From positions 568,001 to 632,000 of the forward strand of contig JAUIRK010000855.1 in the NCBI GenBank assembly GCA_030549495.1: a stretch of 64,000 bases of DNA. The letters are read 5' to 3'. A program made the translations under genes and the position numbers. This document shows, in pieces, positions 62,535 through 64,000 of the stretch (position 1 is its first letter; every line of letters starts with the position of its first letter). The notes under the pieces are model-generated. The model made no database searches, had not been told where the DNA came from, and worked only from the letters and a program-made list of their open reading frames with translations. The DNA comes from Nectonema munidae. Its lineage: Eukaryota > Nematomorpha > Nectonematoida > Nectonematidae.

Positions 62535-62835
62535 AATGCTTTGACAGACAGGGTGCATTTATGGGCAGGTCGCTAGGCTTATCCGCCCTTGCCCATAGCG
62601 AAGAAAGGCAAACAGAATTTTATTTCCTTTTCTAGATGCATCTTATTGATATTACTACGCGTGCTTAATTTAATTGCAGAGCACAACGTGCTCTTTGAAG
62701 AAACAGTACGCGCTTTTACAAGATGTAGGACACAGCCAGCCTTTATCCCTCACCCCGGCGTGAATCAGCGAATCCCGACGCGAGCAAAACTCAATTAAAG
62801 CCTTTGTTTTACCTTTAACATAGCACAACTCATTA
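62535..62835. promoter_or_regulatory. GC-richer island with hairpins and homeodomain-type sites
   Basis: TATGGGC (62566-62572) pairs with GCCCATA (62592-62598). GAGCACAACGTGCTC at 62680-62694 is a near-perfect palindrome. TTTAATTGC, CTCAATTAAAG and CTCATTAAGG are homeodomain-type cores. The plus-strand open frame 62589-62798 has no family signature. A conserved non-coding element is a reasonable guess. Confidence 0.3.
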
Positions 62836-64000
62836 AGGCGTGGAAGTCATGAGTGAAAATTTAAAATGTTCCTCCACACAAACATATATTTAACTAACTC
62901 ATGTACGTATACACACACACACATGCTCCCACCTCCCTTATGATAGAATACAAAAAGAGCATTATGGAAAAGGGATGAAGAATTTGAACCATATCGAATA
63001 ACAACTTTACCTATCATTCTACTAACATAAATTTACATGGCGTATATATTTTCATATATTCTGCGTGTATTGGTTCTCCAAATTGAGGTTAAATTAGTCT
63101 GCCACACATATATAATTAAAGATAAAAGCTTTTTCAACTTTTCTCTTAACTGCAAAAATAACACCTTGCTTAAAGCATTTGTAAATTAATTTTTTAACAC
63201 TTTTAGCGTTGTTCATATCATTCACAACTTTTCAAGTAAGGAACTAATTCATATTTTTATATAACTTTCTATATGATATATCTGCTTCTTTCTGCATTTA
63301 TGTTGCTAATTAAATTCCTAGTTCCTCCTTGTTAATTCTTTAACCAAGCAACAGTTTGACTAGTTAATCTACACTTAACTTACTAATCTGTGCACCTTGC
63401 AAAACAAAATCCATATACCTCTCTAATTGCCTATCAATAATCAAATTGATTAAGTTTTATCTTTGAAGAAAAAATTACAAGTAATCGTTATGTTTTAATT
63501 AAGATCTATATAAAGGAGTGCCATATGTTTCGGTTTTTCGTGATTGTCCTAGCTTTACACGATGCTTAATAAGGAAATCATATAGGGGATATAGAAGGAT
63601 TAGATCTTTTAATTCTACTATTTTATAACTTCAAAATGCACCTATAAAATTTAGCTTGAAAAATGAATAATTATCGCTTTTTAGTATATAAGTTCTCATG
63701 AACTTTTTATATTAATTATTTTTGTATGAGGGATTAAAACATTTGTTCACAACTTTTTCCAAGCCCATTTTGTCGCGGTTGTCTGATTTAAAATCTAAAA
63801 GTTTAGATTCCACCATATGTGCAAAGGACCACATTTTATGATAGATGAAAAATAATTTGTAAATTATATACAGCAGATAAATTAGATATTCATGATGGAA
63901 TTAAGATATGAGAACTTTTGAAAGAAGAGTGTTAGGGACTAAATTATACCTGTTTAAGTCGCCAACACTCTTTCTTTCCATTCTTATCCTTGGTAAATAA
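62836..64000. other. AT-rich DNA, CA microsatellite
   Basis: (CA)n at about 62911-62924. Otherwise nothing supportable up to the window edge. Confidence 0.45.

Overview
The window is AT-rich, gene-poor animal DNA. Coding pieces are split by introns with GT-AG borders, there are no operons, and much of the recognisable sequence is decayed mobile elements. The anchor is an Otx/orthodenticle homeobox gene, so this is a bilaterian or other eumetazoan. The conserved Otx N-terminal block, very short (56 bp) introns beside kilobase-long ones, strong AT bias and rich LINE/hAT/piggyBac load would fit a crustacean such as a copepod. That placement is inference; the sequence does not prove a phylum.

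Layout. 1-10.8 kb: mostly unannotatable AT-rich DNA with one minus-strand LINE fossil (3.0-4.65 kb) and two small repeat pieces. 10.85-14.58 kb: Otx, plus strand, three coding exons giving a 303-residue protein, with a leader splice acceptor before the start codon and a poly(A) signal after the stop. 15.7-27.3 kb: a run of DNA-transposon remains: four hAT copies or fragments of different families, one hAT MITE, piggyBac pieces and a pogo/Tigger-like MITE. 26.2-29.4 kb: a probable minus-strand secreted Ly6/three-finger protein gene, with a SINE and a hAT element sitting in its introns. 32-36 kb: a degraded retroelement RT and a composite repeat made of a unique body flanked by two unrelated tandem arrays, both with ~150 bp units. 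37.2-41.5 kb: SINE, piggyBac MITE and a plus-strand LINE. 42-45.1 kb: GC-richer islands with CCAAT boxes.

45.3-54.3 kb: two groups of small exons with matching splice phases that probably belong to unidentified host genes, with two LINE fossils between them. 55.7-60.2 kb: two more LINE fossils on opposite strands, one of them split by a copy of the composite repeat. 60.2-64 kb: AT-rich DNA with a tRNA-derived SINE and a GC-richer island rich in hairpins and homeodomain-type AATTA motifs.

Only Otx is a confident, named host gene. The Ly6-like gene is well supported for its first two exons. The other host exons rest on open frame, splice sites and phase agreement only. No CRISPR array, operon, functional tRNA or rRNA gene was seen.
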